Origin: Marvania coccoides
Taxonomy: Eukaryota > Chlorophyta > Trebouxiophyceae > Chlorellales > Chlorellaceae
Direction: 5' to 3'
NCBI GenBank assembly: GCA_963854735.1
Contig: OY978106.1
Span: 744,001-808,000 of the forward strand
Length of the DNA: 64,000 nucleotides
Both the position numbers and the translations under genes were made by a program. Within the stretch, counting starts at the first letter, position 1, and every line of letters starts with the position of its first letter. Of the stretch, positions 34,407 to 45,081 are shown in pieces. The notes under the pieces are model-generated. The model saw nothing but the letters and a program-made list of their open reading frames with translations, ran no database searches and was not told the DNA's origin.

Positions 34407-36067
34407 ATGCCGCTCTCTCCTGAAAGGAGCGCGCGGGTGCAAAAACAGGTGAGTTTGCATATGATAGCATTGGTCGTCCGTTGCGGTGTGCGCAAGGCCC
34501 GGTCACTGATGTGAAGCTCAATCCAGCCTCGTTTCACTTTTGCAACAGGTTGAATTTTATTTTTCCGATTCCAATCTCTTCCGAGACAATTTCCTGCTGA
34601 CTAAAGTCAACACCGACTCCGATGGCTTCGTTGACATCGCGCTGCTGTGCATCTTCTCCCGGATGCAAAAACTGCTCGGCACCTCCTTCCCTGACGCTGG
34701 CTCGGTGCCTGACGCCGCCATCGCGGACGTAGCAGACACCCTCAAATCCTCCACTGCGCTGCTCCTGAGCGAGGACAAGCGCCGCATCCGCAGGAAGGAG
34801 GTAGGCTACTTATGATCTTAAACCCCATTTTTATACAGCAAACCTCGCTCTTTTTCTCGCGTTTCCCACGCAAGCCACTTCAACCGTTAACACCCTACCC
34901 ATGCCCACCCTTTGCAGCCCCTCACCAGGACTGTGGAAGAGGTTGTCCGTGACGTGGACGCCCGTTCCCTTTTCGTCTCCCCTTTCCCCTTTGACGTCTC
35001 CCTGGACGACCTGGTGGACTTCATGGAGGCCAAGGGGGAGGTCAACTGCGTGCGCATGCGCCGCCACATCGGCAGCAAAGACTTCCGCGGCTCCATCTTC
35101 GCGGAATTCTCATCAGAGGAGGAGGCTGGCCGGGTGAAAGACCTGGCGCTGGAGTTTGCAGGCGCGCCCCTCAAAATGGTTCCCAAGCTCGAGTACATGG
35201 AGTCAAAAGTGGAAGAAAGACACGCCCGGGTCAATTCTCCCTACAACGGTAACATCCACAACACAGGGTCGGCAACCAACGCCAACCAGCAGCCGCTGCC
35301 GCGGCCCTACTCCGCGGCGTCCCCTCCCGCCTCGCCCCCCCCCCGCGCGCCCCCCGCAGCCGCCCCCAGTAAGCGTCGCCGCGAGGAGGAGGAGCAGCAG
35401 CCGGCCCCCGCTGCAGCCACCGATCAGTTCACCCCTGGTTGCATTGTGCACTACGATTTTGGAGCCGACACCGAGTTTGGAGACCCTGTGAGTCAATTTT
35501 AATGTCTAAAATAATGAAAAATTGCCATTTTGCCCGGTTTTTGTTGTACATCTCACCATTTTCTCTCAACTAAATGCTACGATTATTGTTTTTTTCCTCC
35601 TCCCCTTCTAGGTGTCTTTTGGGCTGGTCAAGGACTCTTTCGGCGGGCGGGAGGGCGGCCTGATGTACGTAGACTACACCACTGGCGCCAAGACCGGCTG
35701 TGCTAGGTTCTCCACTCCAGAGAGCGCCGCTGCTGCCATCGCCGATCTGGAAGACGGTAAACGCTTCATCGCAGGGTACGCCGCTGCCGTGCGGATCCTG
35801 GAGGGCGAAGAGGAGACAGAATACATGAAGGAGGTGGCGAAGAAGCGGGCGGTGGCGGAGGCAGAGCGGGCTAAGAATGGAGGAGGTGACGACAGGCGAG
35901 GCGGCGGCCGAGGCGGCCGTGGCGGCGGCCGAGGGCGGTTTGGAGGGCGCGGAAGAGGTGGAAGGGGAGGAGGGGGAGGGTTCCGTGGGCGTGGAGGAGG
36001 CAGGGGAGGCGGCCGTGGTGGCGGCGGCCGGGGCGGTGGCGGCGACAACAAGCGTCAACGCACTTGA
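34407..36067 (+). CDS. La-type RNA-binding protein (SSB homologue)
   Basis: Exons 34407..34448, 34549..34800, 34918..35487 and 35612..36067 give 439 residues. The La motif follows a short N-terminus: VEFYFSDSNLFRDNFLLTKV, then DGFVDIALLCIFSRM (winged helix that binds 3'-UUU-OH of Pol III transcripts). RRM1 starts near residue 107 with RSLFVSPFPFDVSLDDLVDF. After a Pro/Ala-rich linker with a KRRREEEE basic patch, a second RRM (about 275-370) begins near TPGCIVHYDF and contains GLMYVDYTTGAKTGCARF, like the atypical xRRM of La. The C-terminus is an RGG/GGR-rich tail (about 390-435), more extensive than in human La. Function: stabilisation of nascent small RNAs and pre-tRNAs. Phases agree at all junctions. 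Confidence 0.92.
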
Positions 36068-36470
36068 AGTTAAATCTGGTAGGAAAAAAAGAATAAAATG
36101 ATGAGGAAGAACGGTATTTACGACATATTAACTTGCGGGGTAGTTAGACTAGAATTGCCCCCCTCGGTTTTGTATTGTAAACATTGGAGTGTTGATATAA
36201 AAAACAACTGGCTAGCAAGGTCTAGTGAGCAGTAGTAGCACGTAGCGCTTGTGGGGGTAGGAGTGCTATTCAAGCTCTAGTGTGGAGCAAATTGTAATGT
36301 ACAAAACTTATATCATTGCTATGGGCAGCAAATACGAAATACGGCCATGCGGCAGCCTTTGTCGTCAACAGCGTATCTTCTCATAAACAATGCATTGATT
36401 AATCTTATGTACACTCATAGTTCAATGGTAGTGCAACAAATCATTATTTTGACTGCTTAATTGAAAGCAG
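36068..36470. other. Convergent 3' intergenic region
   Basis: Between the La and Nudix stop codons. An AATAAA at 36,092 is close enough to serve the La gene. Near 36,418 a TAGTTCAATGG box-A-like string occurs without a matching B box, so no tRNA is called. Nothing else is recognised. Confidence 0.5.
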
Positions 36471-37393
36471 TTATTTTATACCGCTGCCGGCAATTATTTC
36501 GTTCATGGCCTGCACCACAGACGGCAGCAGCGGAACGTCGGCCGCAGGGTATTCCAACAAAGGCAGGCCCTCCACTGTTTCCCATCGCAGCGCCTGCCCT
36601 TCTTTGCCAGTGGGCTCGCCCTCCCACTTTGTGCATGCTGCAAAATATAAAAAAAGAAGAAGCAAAACACGTCAAGAGTAAAGGCGTAAACAAAGGGGTC
36701 GTTTTCACATGCCAGGTGTATCTAAAAGATTATTAAATTCTCAAAAGGGTTTCGGTTGAATGGATAGCCCACCAGTCACACTGCAACGGAAATCCTAACA
36801 ACACAGACCAATCAATATATTCCTCACCAAATAAAGGCATGAGCAGGTGAAAGTGCTCGTACGCGTGGCTGGCAAAGGCAAGAGGCGTCAATTCTGCCTC
36901 TGCTACCTCAATGCCGAGCTCTTCTCTCAGTTCTCGGCTCAACGCTACCTCTGGCCGCTCCCCCGCTTCGATTTTTCCGCCTGGGAACTCCCACAGACCC
37001 GCCATGGCCTTGCCTTCGGGCCTCTGCGCGAGCAGCACTCGGCCTTGGCCGTCAAAAAGGGCCACGGCCACCACCAAAACGAGCTTGAGGGCGGGTTGAG
37101 GGGCGGGAGGGGCCGCTGCTGCAGCTGTTTCAGGGGTGGTGGCTGCTGCAGCCCTGATGCCGTCCATTGAAGGGAGCTGCATGCATAGGTGGGGTACGTG
37201 ATAAATTTGAAGAGCTTGCTAGTTCAATTTAAGGCTGGGCGGCATCCCTCACCTGACTGCCAGAAAATTGCTGCAAAGGTGATGCCACAGTGAGTCTCCT
37301 GGCTCCTAGAAAATTCTGTAGTTCACAAGCTCTGTTGAAAGTGCGTGCAACTGGCAAGGGAAGCACACAGCTGCAGCGAGACAAAGACAACAT
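36471..37393 (-). CDS. MutT-like Nudix hydrolase with organelle-targeting exon
   Basis: Exons 37253..37393, 36828..37176 and 36471..36637 join in frame to 218 residues. The catalytic part has VVAVALFDGQGRVLLAQRPEGK, GLWEFPGGKIEAGE and the Nudix box G-x5-E-x7-RELREELGI (about 114-136). The family WEG motif (ACTKWEGEP) follows the second junction. This is the MutT/8-oxo-dGTP diphosphatase branch, which removes oxidised nucleotides. The short first exon encodes a Met-initiated, Arg/Ser/Leu-rich peptide without acidic residues for its first 23 residues (MLSLSRCSCVLPLPVARTFN), typical of a mitochondrial or plastid transit peptide. A shorter product could start at the internal MDGIRAAA. Substrate and compartment are inferred. 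Confidence 0.85.
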
Positions 37394-37795
37394 CCGAAAT
37401 TTAAAAAATTAACCTTTTAATTTAATTTATTTCGCTGTTCGATACCGCTTGCGTGCTATGATTTTGTCTGTACTATCTGCGCAATAAAATAATTATAATT
37501 AAAAACTATCTTTAAGCAGGAAATAAAGAGTCTTCTATTATTGTCCACGAGACCCATTGTCACGCTCGCTGTCATTTCTTTCTATGCTCTGGGCAGCCCT
37601 CCCACCTAGCCCTCAATCTCCACTGTGTCCAAAATGGTATTTACCTCGAACTGAAGTGAAAGCAACACACGACAAAGAAGAAACGCAAGCAACTTTTTAC
37701 GAACAGCCTGCTCTCACCGTTCACACCGAATTATGCATTTTTTAGTACGTTCTTACATTTTTAAAGCAACAAAGCCCGAAATTACGCGCAGCCAA
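37394..37795. other. Intergenic region between Nudix start and Spt6 stop
   Basis: About 400 bp separating two minus-strand genes. It must include the Nudix promoter and the Spt6 3' end. It is AT-rich at 37,400-37,540. No gene is recognised. Confidence 0.45.
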
Positions 37796-40700
37796 TCACC
37801 TGCCGTAGTACCCCCCTTGCTGAGGGTACTGTTGAGGAGGCGGATACTGCTGCTGCTGAGAGTAAGGATCGTCCATAGTAGGCCCGTAGTACCCCTGCTG
37901 ATAGTACTGCTGCTGCTGCTGGTACTGCGCCTGCTGCTGCTGGAACTGCTGCTGCTGCTGGTACTGCGCCTCCTGGAGCTGCGCCGCCTGCGCGGCCGCC
38001 GCCGCCGCGCGAGCCCGTGCCTCCTCCTGCGGCAGCGGCTGCCGCTTGAACTCCTGCAGCAGCTTGTCCAGGTTCGAGTACGTCTTTTTCCGGAAGTAGT
38101 AGCCCTCAGGCACCACCACGAAAAATTCTCGCCTGGGGCGTGATCCCATGTGGAAAGCGAGGTAGAAAGCGCCAGGACGGCGATCGTCAGCTGCGAAACA
38201 GTACGCGGCGGTATTGGGGGCGGCGGCCCTTGCTTCCGCGAGCGCGGCCTGTACCTGTTCCCAGGTTTGAGGCTCGGCAGCGCCGCCACCGCCGCCTCCC
38301 CATTTGCGGTGGCGGCTGAGGTTGCGCAGGGCGGAGGAAATGGGCTCCACGAAGCGCGCCACGAACTCGTCAAGGTCATCGTACTCCTCTTGGCGGCCGG
38401 GGAAGGGCTCCACGGCCAGAGGCGGCGCCAGACGAAGGTCGGCGGACAACTGTGTAAAAATGGGAATAATGACAACTACTTAGCTGAATTTATGCGTGTT
38501 TTAATTAACTAAAAACAAGAGGAAACTGTGATTTTTTCGTAATTGAAAAAGAAAAAATGATAAAAGCACATCTGTTGCTGTCATCAATAAATTTCTCCGA
38601 TAATAATAAAAAAACACCCCTCACCTTGCCCTTCTCCTTAATCTCAACGTGCCACACCAGGTCTCCCGGGATGCGCACCGTCAGAAACAGGCTGCGGGCG
38701 GTCTTGGAGGGCCGAATCACAGCAGCCCCCGCCTCGGTAGCGGTCCGGTTAACTGGGAGGACGGCGTTGGTGGCGTCCGCCACCCCCACGTTCTTGAACA
38801 GCGGGTGACGGATGGGGCGCTTGACGAAGGCGGCGCGGGCGGCGGCGCGGCGGCGTTCGCGCTCCTCTGCCGCCTTTCGGTCCATCTCCTCCTTCGTGGG
38901 CAGCGCATAGTCTCTGTCCTGGTCTTTCTGCAGAAACACACAAGTAAAAGGGGAAGCCATTAGAGAGTATCAGTTCAAGATTTTGTATGAAAACAAACGA
39001 TGAACTAGGCAATAAACAAAAAATTGCCAGAAAACTTGATTAAACTTGTAATTCAATGCACGACACTTGCCAGATAGGCGGTCTCCCACTCCTTGTTCAG
39101 CAGCTTGGACGAGGTGCCCAGCTCCAGCACCCGTTCCTTGGGGTCTACCCGCTTCACCACCGCCACCACCGCATCACCACTCTTGAAATAATGCCGGCAG
39201 TCCACCCCCTCGCCCGTCTCCGACTTGCTGCTCACGCTGTCGGCGTTGATCACGGCCTCCATGCCGTTGAGCTCGGGCACCACGCACCGCGCAAACTGCT
39301 CGCTGACGTAGCGAATTTTTGCCTCCACCCTCCGCCCGACCTTCAACGTCGATTTGTCCTCCCCAGACGCCAGGAAGAAGATCTCGTCCTCGCCTAGGCT
39401 CTCGTGCTTGCGTCGCAGCTCCCCGTAGGGCGCTGCCAGCTCCATCTGCACATCAATCAGCGTGGCCAGCCGGGTGCTGCCCCGAAGCGCTGTAGGCCCT
39501 GGTGGGCCGTTTTCTTCCTCGCCCACCTCTCCTTCTGCCACCGCCGCGTCCACCTGCCGCAGGTGCGCGTCGTACGCGTCCAGCTCCAGCGCCTCCACCT
39601 CCCGAGGCGCCGCCATGGCGGTCTCCACTGCAACATCGTCTGCAGCACCTGGGGCGGCGCTCTGCGCGATGGCCACCGCCAAATCGTAGCTCTCGGGGTG
39701 CACGCGGGTGTCGTCCAGCACCTCCAGCTCCATGTTGGACGCAGCCTTCGAGGAGGCGCGCACGCGCAGGAAGGGAGCTGCGTTTCTGAACACCGTCTCC
39801 CCGAGGATGTTTTTCATTTCCACGGCCAGCTGGCGGCGGCTTTCCACCGCACCGCCGGCGCGGGCCACCGCCCGCAGCAGCGCCTGCGCCTTGCGCGGGC
39901 CCAGCCCCGGGACAAACGCCAGAGGGGGGGCCAGCCATGGCGTGGCCGCGGCGGCATTCAAATCCACCCCCACCTGCGCTGCCGCCGAGCTGAGCACCTC
40001 TTCCACCGTGCGAAGCCGCTCCTCCTCCCCCAGCACGCTCTGCAGCGGGTGCAGCGGCAGGGAGAGCACCTCCTTGGACGCGGGAGCACACACCGCTGCT
40101 AAAACCGCCAGCGGGTCAATGAGCTGCCGGCCCAAGGCCACAGTGCGGCGCACGATGGGCGGCGACTGTCGCATCTCTTCTTTGGCCGCGGCGGAGTGTT
40201 CCCACAGCGCTGCGACCGCCTCAGAGGCCACCACCACGTCTACCGCTCCGGTTTCCAGCGTCGTAAAAAAACGAGGGTTGTCGTACATGATACGGTCGAT
40301 AATGTTCTTCACGTCATCGCGCAGGGTCAGCGCCTCCGCGTGACCCACTCCCACTACGATGGCGTGTGGCAGGTGGCTCTCGATGAACTCTCGAATGGCG
40401 GTGGCGTCCTTGGCCTTTTTCGGGTCCGTAAACATATCGTAGGTCTGTCCAGAGATGATGCGGGGGCGAGGGATGGCCCCTGACAGCTGCGGGCAGTGCA
40501 GGAAGTCGACCAGCGCGCCAGAAGGGTCCAAAACGACGATCGTCGTTGGCGCAGCGCCGCTGCCGTTGCCGTAGCACACTGCCATGACGCGCTTGTCCAC
40601 GACTTCTGACTCGTCGTCGGGGGAGATCATGCGGAGAGGGGCCTGGGAGGCCAGCTCCCACAGCTTGTCGGAGAGGTCCTGAGAGAAGAGGAGGGATGAA

Positions 40701-43700
40701 AAGGGCGGGAGTGAGAAAAATAAAAAGCAAGAGAGAATGAACTCTAACGTAACGTTTCTGGTATTTGCAAATTCCGGAGGCACAATATATATGAATGAAA
40801 CAAAATGCTGATAAAAACGCAGAACAAAATAAACTAAATTGAAAGCAAGGGGTGAAAACAAAAAAAGACGGGAAAACATGAGGCATCCAGATAAAGAAAT
40901 TTATTCTTACCTGCAGCACGCAGGCGCGGGCGTCGGCCGACAGCCTCGTCCTGGCCTCGCGCTCCACCGTGCCCCGTAGACCAGATGTCACCGCCTCCCT
41001 CAGCACCTCCTCTCGCAGCTTGTTCCACTCTTGTGCCTCGGCGCTCACACCGCTGGACAAATACAAATCCTTGGGCAGAGCATCCACCAGGTTCTTTTTC
41101 TCCGCCATCGTCATCCTCATGGTGATGAGCCCCGCCTTCTCCGCCTCCAGCACCTTCAAGAACGTGTCGCTGCCATGAAAGCGCCGCAGCGGCTTGTTGA
41201 GCAGCCGTTTCGCGATGCCCAGCGGGTGAAACGGGTTCAGCGTCGCGTCACCTGTGTCCGTGGGGGTCGTGGACACCACCACATGCTCCAAAAAGTACTC
41301 GCGAACTGCGTTTCGCACCACTGGCTGCGCCGCAATCTCGGCCGCCGCAATCAGCGTGGCGGAACGCAGCACCGCCGCCACGTCGCGGCGGGCGGGGTGG
41401 GAGGCGTCCACAAACACTTGCGCCATCTCCTGGGGCGACTCAGACAGGTCCAGCGCCTCGTGCCGCTTATAACCGACCTCCATGTTTTCGGCAAACTGGG
41501 CGGCGGAGATGCCCAGCGGGCGGGAGGCGTCCCCCAGCCCCGCGCGCAGCGCCAGCTGGTGCGGGGTGGCGCGCCGCCGCCGGCGGGCCTGGTGCCCGCC
41601 TTCGCCGCTGAGATCCAGCGCTGCCAACGACTCCTCGGGGGCTGGCACTGCCATTTGGTACTTGGCCTCCAAATCGTCAAGCTGCTCGATGCTGCGCACG
41701 GCCGGCACCATGTCCAGACAGGCCTGAATGGCCTCGGCTTCGTCGCTGCCGGGGGCGGCGGCGGCGAGCGCCTGCCGCAGCGTGGCCGTCCGCGCCTCTT
41801 TCAGGCGCTGCAGCGCGCGCCAGCGCTGCGCCAGCCGGTGCACCGCCCACAGCACGTCCCAGCGGCGGGCGCGGCGCTGGCTGGCGGTGATCACGCCGCG
41901 CAAGGCCTCGGGGCCGCCTCTATAGAAAAAGAGGCAAGCGAGAGGTTAGAAACACAAAATTTGTTTATTTTTGGGCGAGTTTTTGTGGAAAAGAGGGAAG
42001 TCGAAAGAGATAATTAATTGAGGGCTTAACAAATTCAATTAATACTAAAATAATTAATAAATAGTTGAAAAAATATATGAACTCACGCCCAGTCCCGCTC
42101 AGCAGGCTCATCGTGCCCACGGCACGACAGCAGCTCCCCCAGCAGCTCCTTCCGGTACATCCCCAGCACCGGCACCTCCTCGTGCGCCTCGTACAGCTGC
42201 CCCAGCGCCGCACGAATGCTTTCTTTCAACGCCTCTTGCACCGCCTCGCCGTCGGCCCAGTCCTCACGCTCATGGCTGCTCGTGCGCCCCTGAAAGAACC
42301 CGCGATGACTCCTGGTATCCAGCAGGTCATCGCGCAGCAGGTACTCCACAATGTCCCCCTTGCCATCGCCCCCCGGCTCCACTTTCCGCCACTCTGAGAT
42401 CCCCATCCATGCCGGGGGCGGCCCCTCCACCTCCCTCGCGCCGTCCTCCAGCGTGTCGCGCGCCTTCACGTACATAGAGCGGCTCGCCAGCAGCTCCGCG
42501 TGCACCCAGCGCGCGCACTCGTCCAGGTCAAAGCGCAGCGGGTCGATGCCACGAGTGAGCTGCTCCCGCTCTGGCAGGTCCGCAGCGCGGATGCGCTCGT
42601 CCGCAGGCATCATGAAATGCCGCTCCATGGCTCCCGGCTCCAGCTGCTCCCGCAGCTTGCGCAAGTTGGCCTCGGTGCTGCGCTCAGCCGCGCGCCGCCG
42701 CCGCTCCAACGCTGCGACAGCGCGCTCCTCGTCCTCGCTCCCCTCCTCGTCTCCGAACATAGCATCCCCGCCCTCCAAATCCTCCGCGTCTTCCTCCAGG
42801 TCCTCCTCAGCCTCGTTCTCTCGCTTCCGTGAGTGGTACATCTCCAGCAGCTCATCAACGTTGCCGAAAATGTCGTTAGCTTCCCCAAGAGCCTGCGGAT
42901 CGATGTCAGGGTGGCCTTCCCCCGCCGTGCGCCGCCTCCGCTGCCGCCCGGGGCGCGCCCCTTGCACCCCTTCCTCCTCAAACTCATTCACAATCCAGTC
43001 ATCCTCATCTTCATCCAGCAGCAAATCGTCGTCGCCGCCGCCCCCGAAATCGCGATCCTCCTCTCGGTGCCCGTCCCTGGCAGGGGCCCCTCCTGCGGCG
43101 ACGCGATCATCGATGTCGTCCTCGAGCCCCTCTGCGCCGTCCGCGCCAAAGAGCTCGTTCTGGAGCTGCTCAGCGGCCGAAAGGCGGCCGCTGGGGCCGG
43201 TGACGTCTCGAGCCTTCTTCAGGCGGCGCAGAGCCTGCGGGCGGACCTGTCGGATGCCGGTGTTTTCCTCCAATAGCTCATAGTCCTCCTCCTCCAGCAC
43301 CAGGTCCTTGCGGCGGCGCTTCTTTTTCTTTCGGCGCTCCTCTTGGTCTGCGTCTGAAAAATGGAAAAGGGGACAATAAATGAGGTGGAGGTGAGGCGGT
43401 GAGCAGCTGGGGAGGTGGGAGACGCATCACTTATGGTGCGTTACGAGTGAATAGATTCAAGAGGAACACACCTTCTCCTCCCTCTCCCTCTGAATCGTCT
43501 TCATTTTCATCGGCCAAAAAGTTCGCGTCCTCCTCGTTGGCCTCCTCCTCCTGCGCGAGTCATCGAGACGGTGAGAATATCGGCCGCGTGAAAGTGTTTT
43601 CGAGTTGCATGCAAGCGACAGGCAACTCCTATCACCACTGCATTTATTTTTTGCGCTCACATCTTCCTCATCGTCAGAGTCTTTGTCGCCTTTAGAGCCC

Positions 43701-43798
43701 CCCGAAGCCTCGGGCTCGTCTTCTGGGAGACCTTCAAACTCGTCGGCCTCTTCAGCCTCGTCCTCCCGAGCACGATCATCAATGAAGCGGTCCGCCAT
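37796..43798 (-). CDS. SPT6: Transcription elongation factor Spt6
   Basis: Seven exons (43661..43798, 43472..43550, 42087..43353, 40911..41919, 39071..40678, 38625..38927, 37796..38449) join in frame to 1,685 residues. Spt6 is a histone chaperone and Pol II elongation factor. In order: acidic N-terminus (DDRAREDEAEEADEFEG...); LEEEDYELLEENTG; the helical core; the YqgF-like and HhH regions (IVVGVGHAEALTLRDDV, LAFVPGLGPRKAQALLR); an S1 domain (LKVGRRVEAKIRYVSEQFAR); tandem SH2 domains (first: RHPLFKN through VWHVEIKEKGK; second spanning the next exon with FVARFVEPISSALRNL). These bind phosphorylated Pol II linker. The tail is Gln/Tyr-rich. The intron after 39071 uses a GC donor (CTG|GCAAGT), since a GT donor breaks frame. 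Length matches yeast and animal Spt6. Confidence 0.95.
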
Positions 43799-45081
43799 GG
43801 TTCAGCGGGGAGGCGGCCGGTTCTAAATCAACGCTGCATGCATCTAGGTTTCCAAATATAATTTATAATTATTTTGAACAGACCGTAAAAAATTCCCGGA
43901 TTTTTTGAAGAGAATTTTACGAAAAGCGCTGGCAACCTCCAAATTTCTTTGTTTTATATTATCGTTGTTTAACTATTGTGATGCCGATGCCATTTCCTAG
44001 GCATAAGACTTCGATGCGTCGCACTTTGTTCTTGAAGAAACTTTTTCAAATTTTGGCAATTTTGTTTAGAAAAAATGCAAGCTCCTTCGCAGCGTGTATC
44101 TCAGTGAGTTGCAAAATTAGCTACCCTCGTAAACCGTCACGTTTCCGACATGAACGAGCTCGGTTTACCTTCACCGACGGTACTTGACCACGCCAAGCTG
44201 AAGGAGACTACGTGAAAGCTCTTCTCGGGTTCTAATCTTTGGTGTAGACTTCTTTAGAGAAATTTGACGCTTCGACTTTGCGTTTGGTTACTCTTGATGT
44301 CTCGAAACCTTTATTTCATCTGGCTGCGTTGGTGGAAGCATTCCAAGCCCAAGAGCCCCAAATTCAAATCAAATTTAATGCCATGCACTGTATGCGTGGC
44401 AATTTGGTTGGTTACTTTGCTCTGCAACACTGCTGTTGACATTCTGGACTGGAATATCAATATATAATGGGATAGGGTTATTGTTTAAGGCGGGCGCAGG
44501 TGAGTATTATCGTTGAATTGCAAATAAATGACGGGGAAAAGGGAGCAAAGCGACAAGATTTGCTGCCAGGAGCACCTCAAGAACAAAACAAATTATAGCT
44601 GCAAAGCCATTACTGCCGCTGCTACCAAAATGGGGCAATTCTGAAGCGATGGCTAACTTTTGAATCAATTGCCCCTGGGAGATCGAGCGGCGGCAGGATG
44701 GGTTTGGGAATTTACAACTATTGATTTATTAAATTAAAATGTGGTTATTATAGATTAATAAAATCAAAAAATCAAAATGCCAGAAATAGAATCATGGCGA
44801 ACGCTAAGAGAATAACGAAACATTTATTTGTAAATTCCCAGGGCCACCCCGTCGCCTTTGCAAGGTCTCCTTAGGGCACTCCCCCTAGGGCAGTTTATGA
44901 ATTTATTCAGAATCTCGACGACGGTATTCGCTGCAAACAGCATTACCAGGAGATTTTATATTAACGCAACTATTACGACATCTATTTCTACTCAACACTG
45001 TAAACCTGCAAATATAGGGTGCCGTTAGCCCGCCAAAACCCCACCATGCGGCCGCCCCGCCGCTATTTTGTTTCCACTCAC
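43799..45081. other. Intergenic region upstream of Spt6
   Basis: About 1.28 kb with no recognisable gene, RNA or mobile element. TCAACGCTGC occurs at 43,828, close to the Spt6 start, and again upstream of the zinc-finger gene at 53809. The rest is AT-rich DNA with short meaningless open frames. Confidence 0.45.

Noticed and set aside
36415..36445. tRNA-like box A (TAGTTCAATGG)
   Set aside because: No GGTTCGANTCC box B or acceptor stem follows within tRNA distance.
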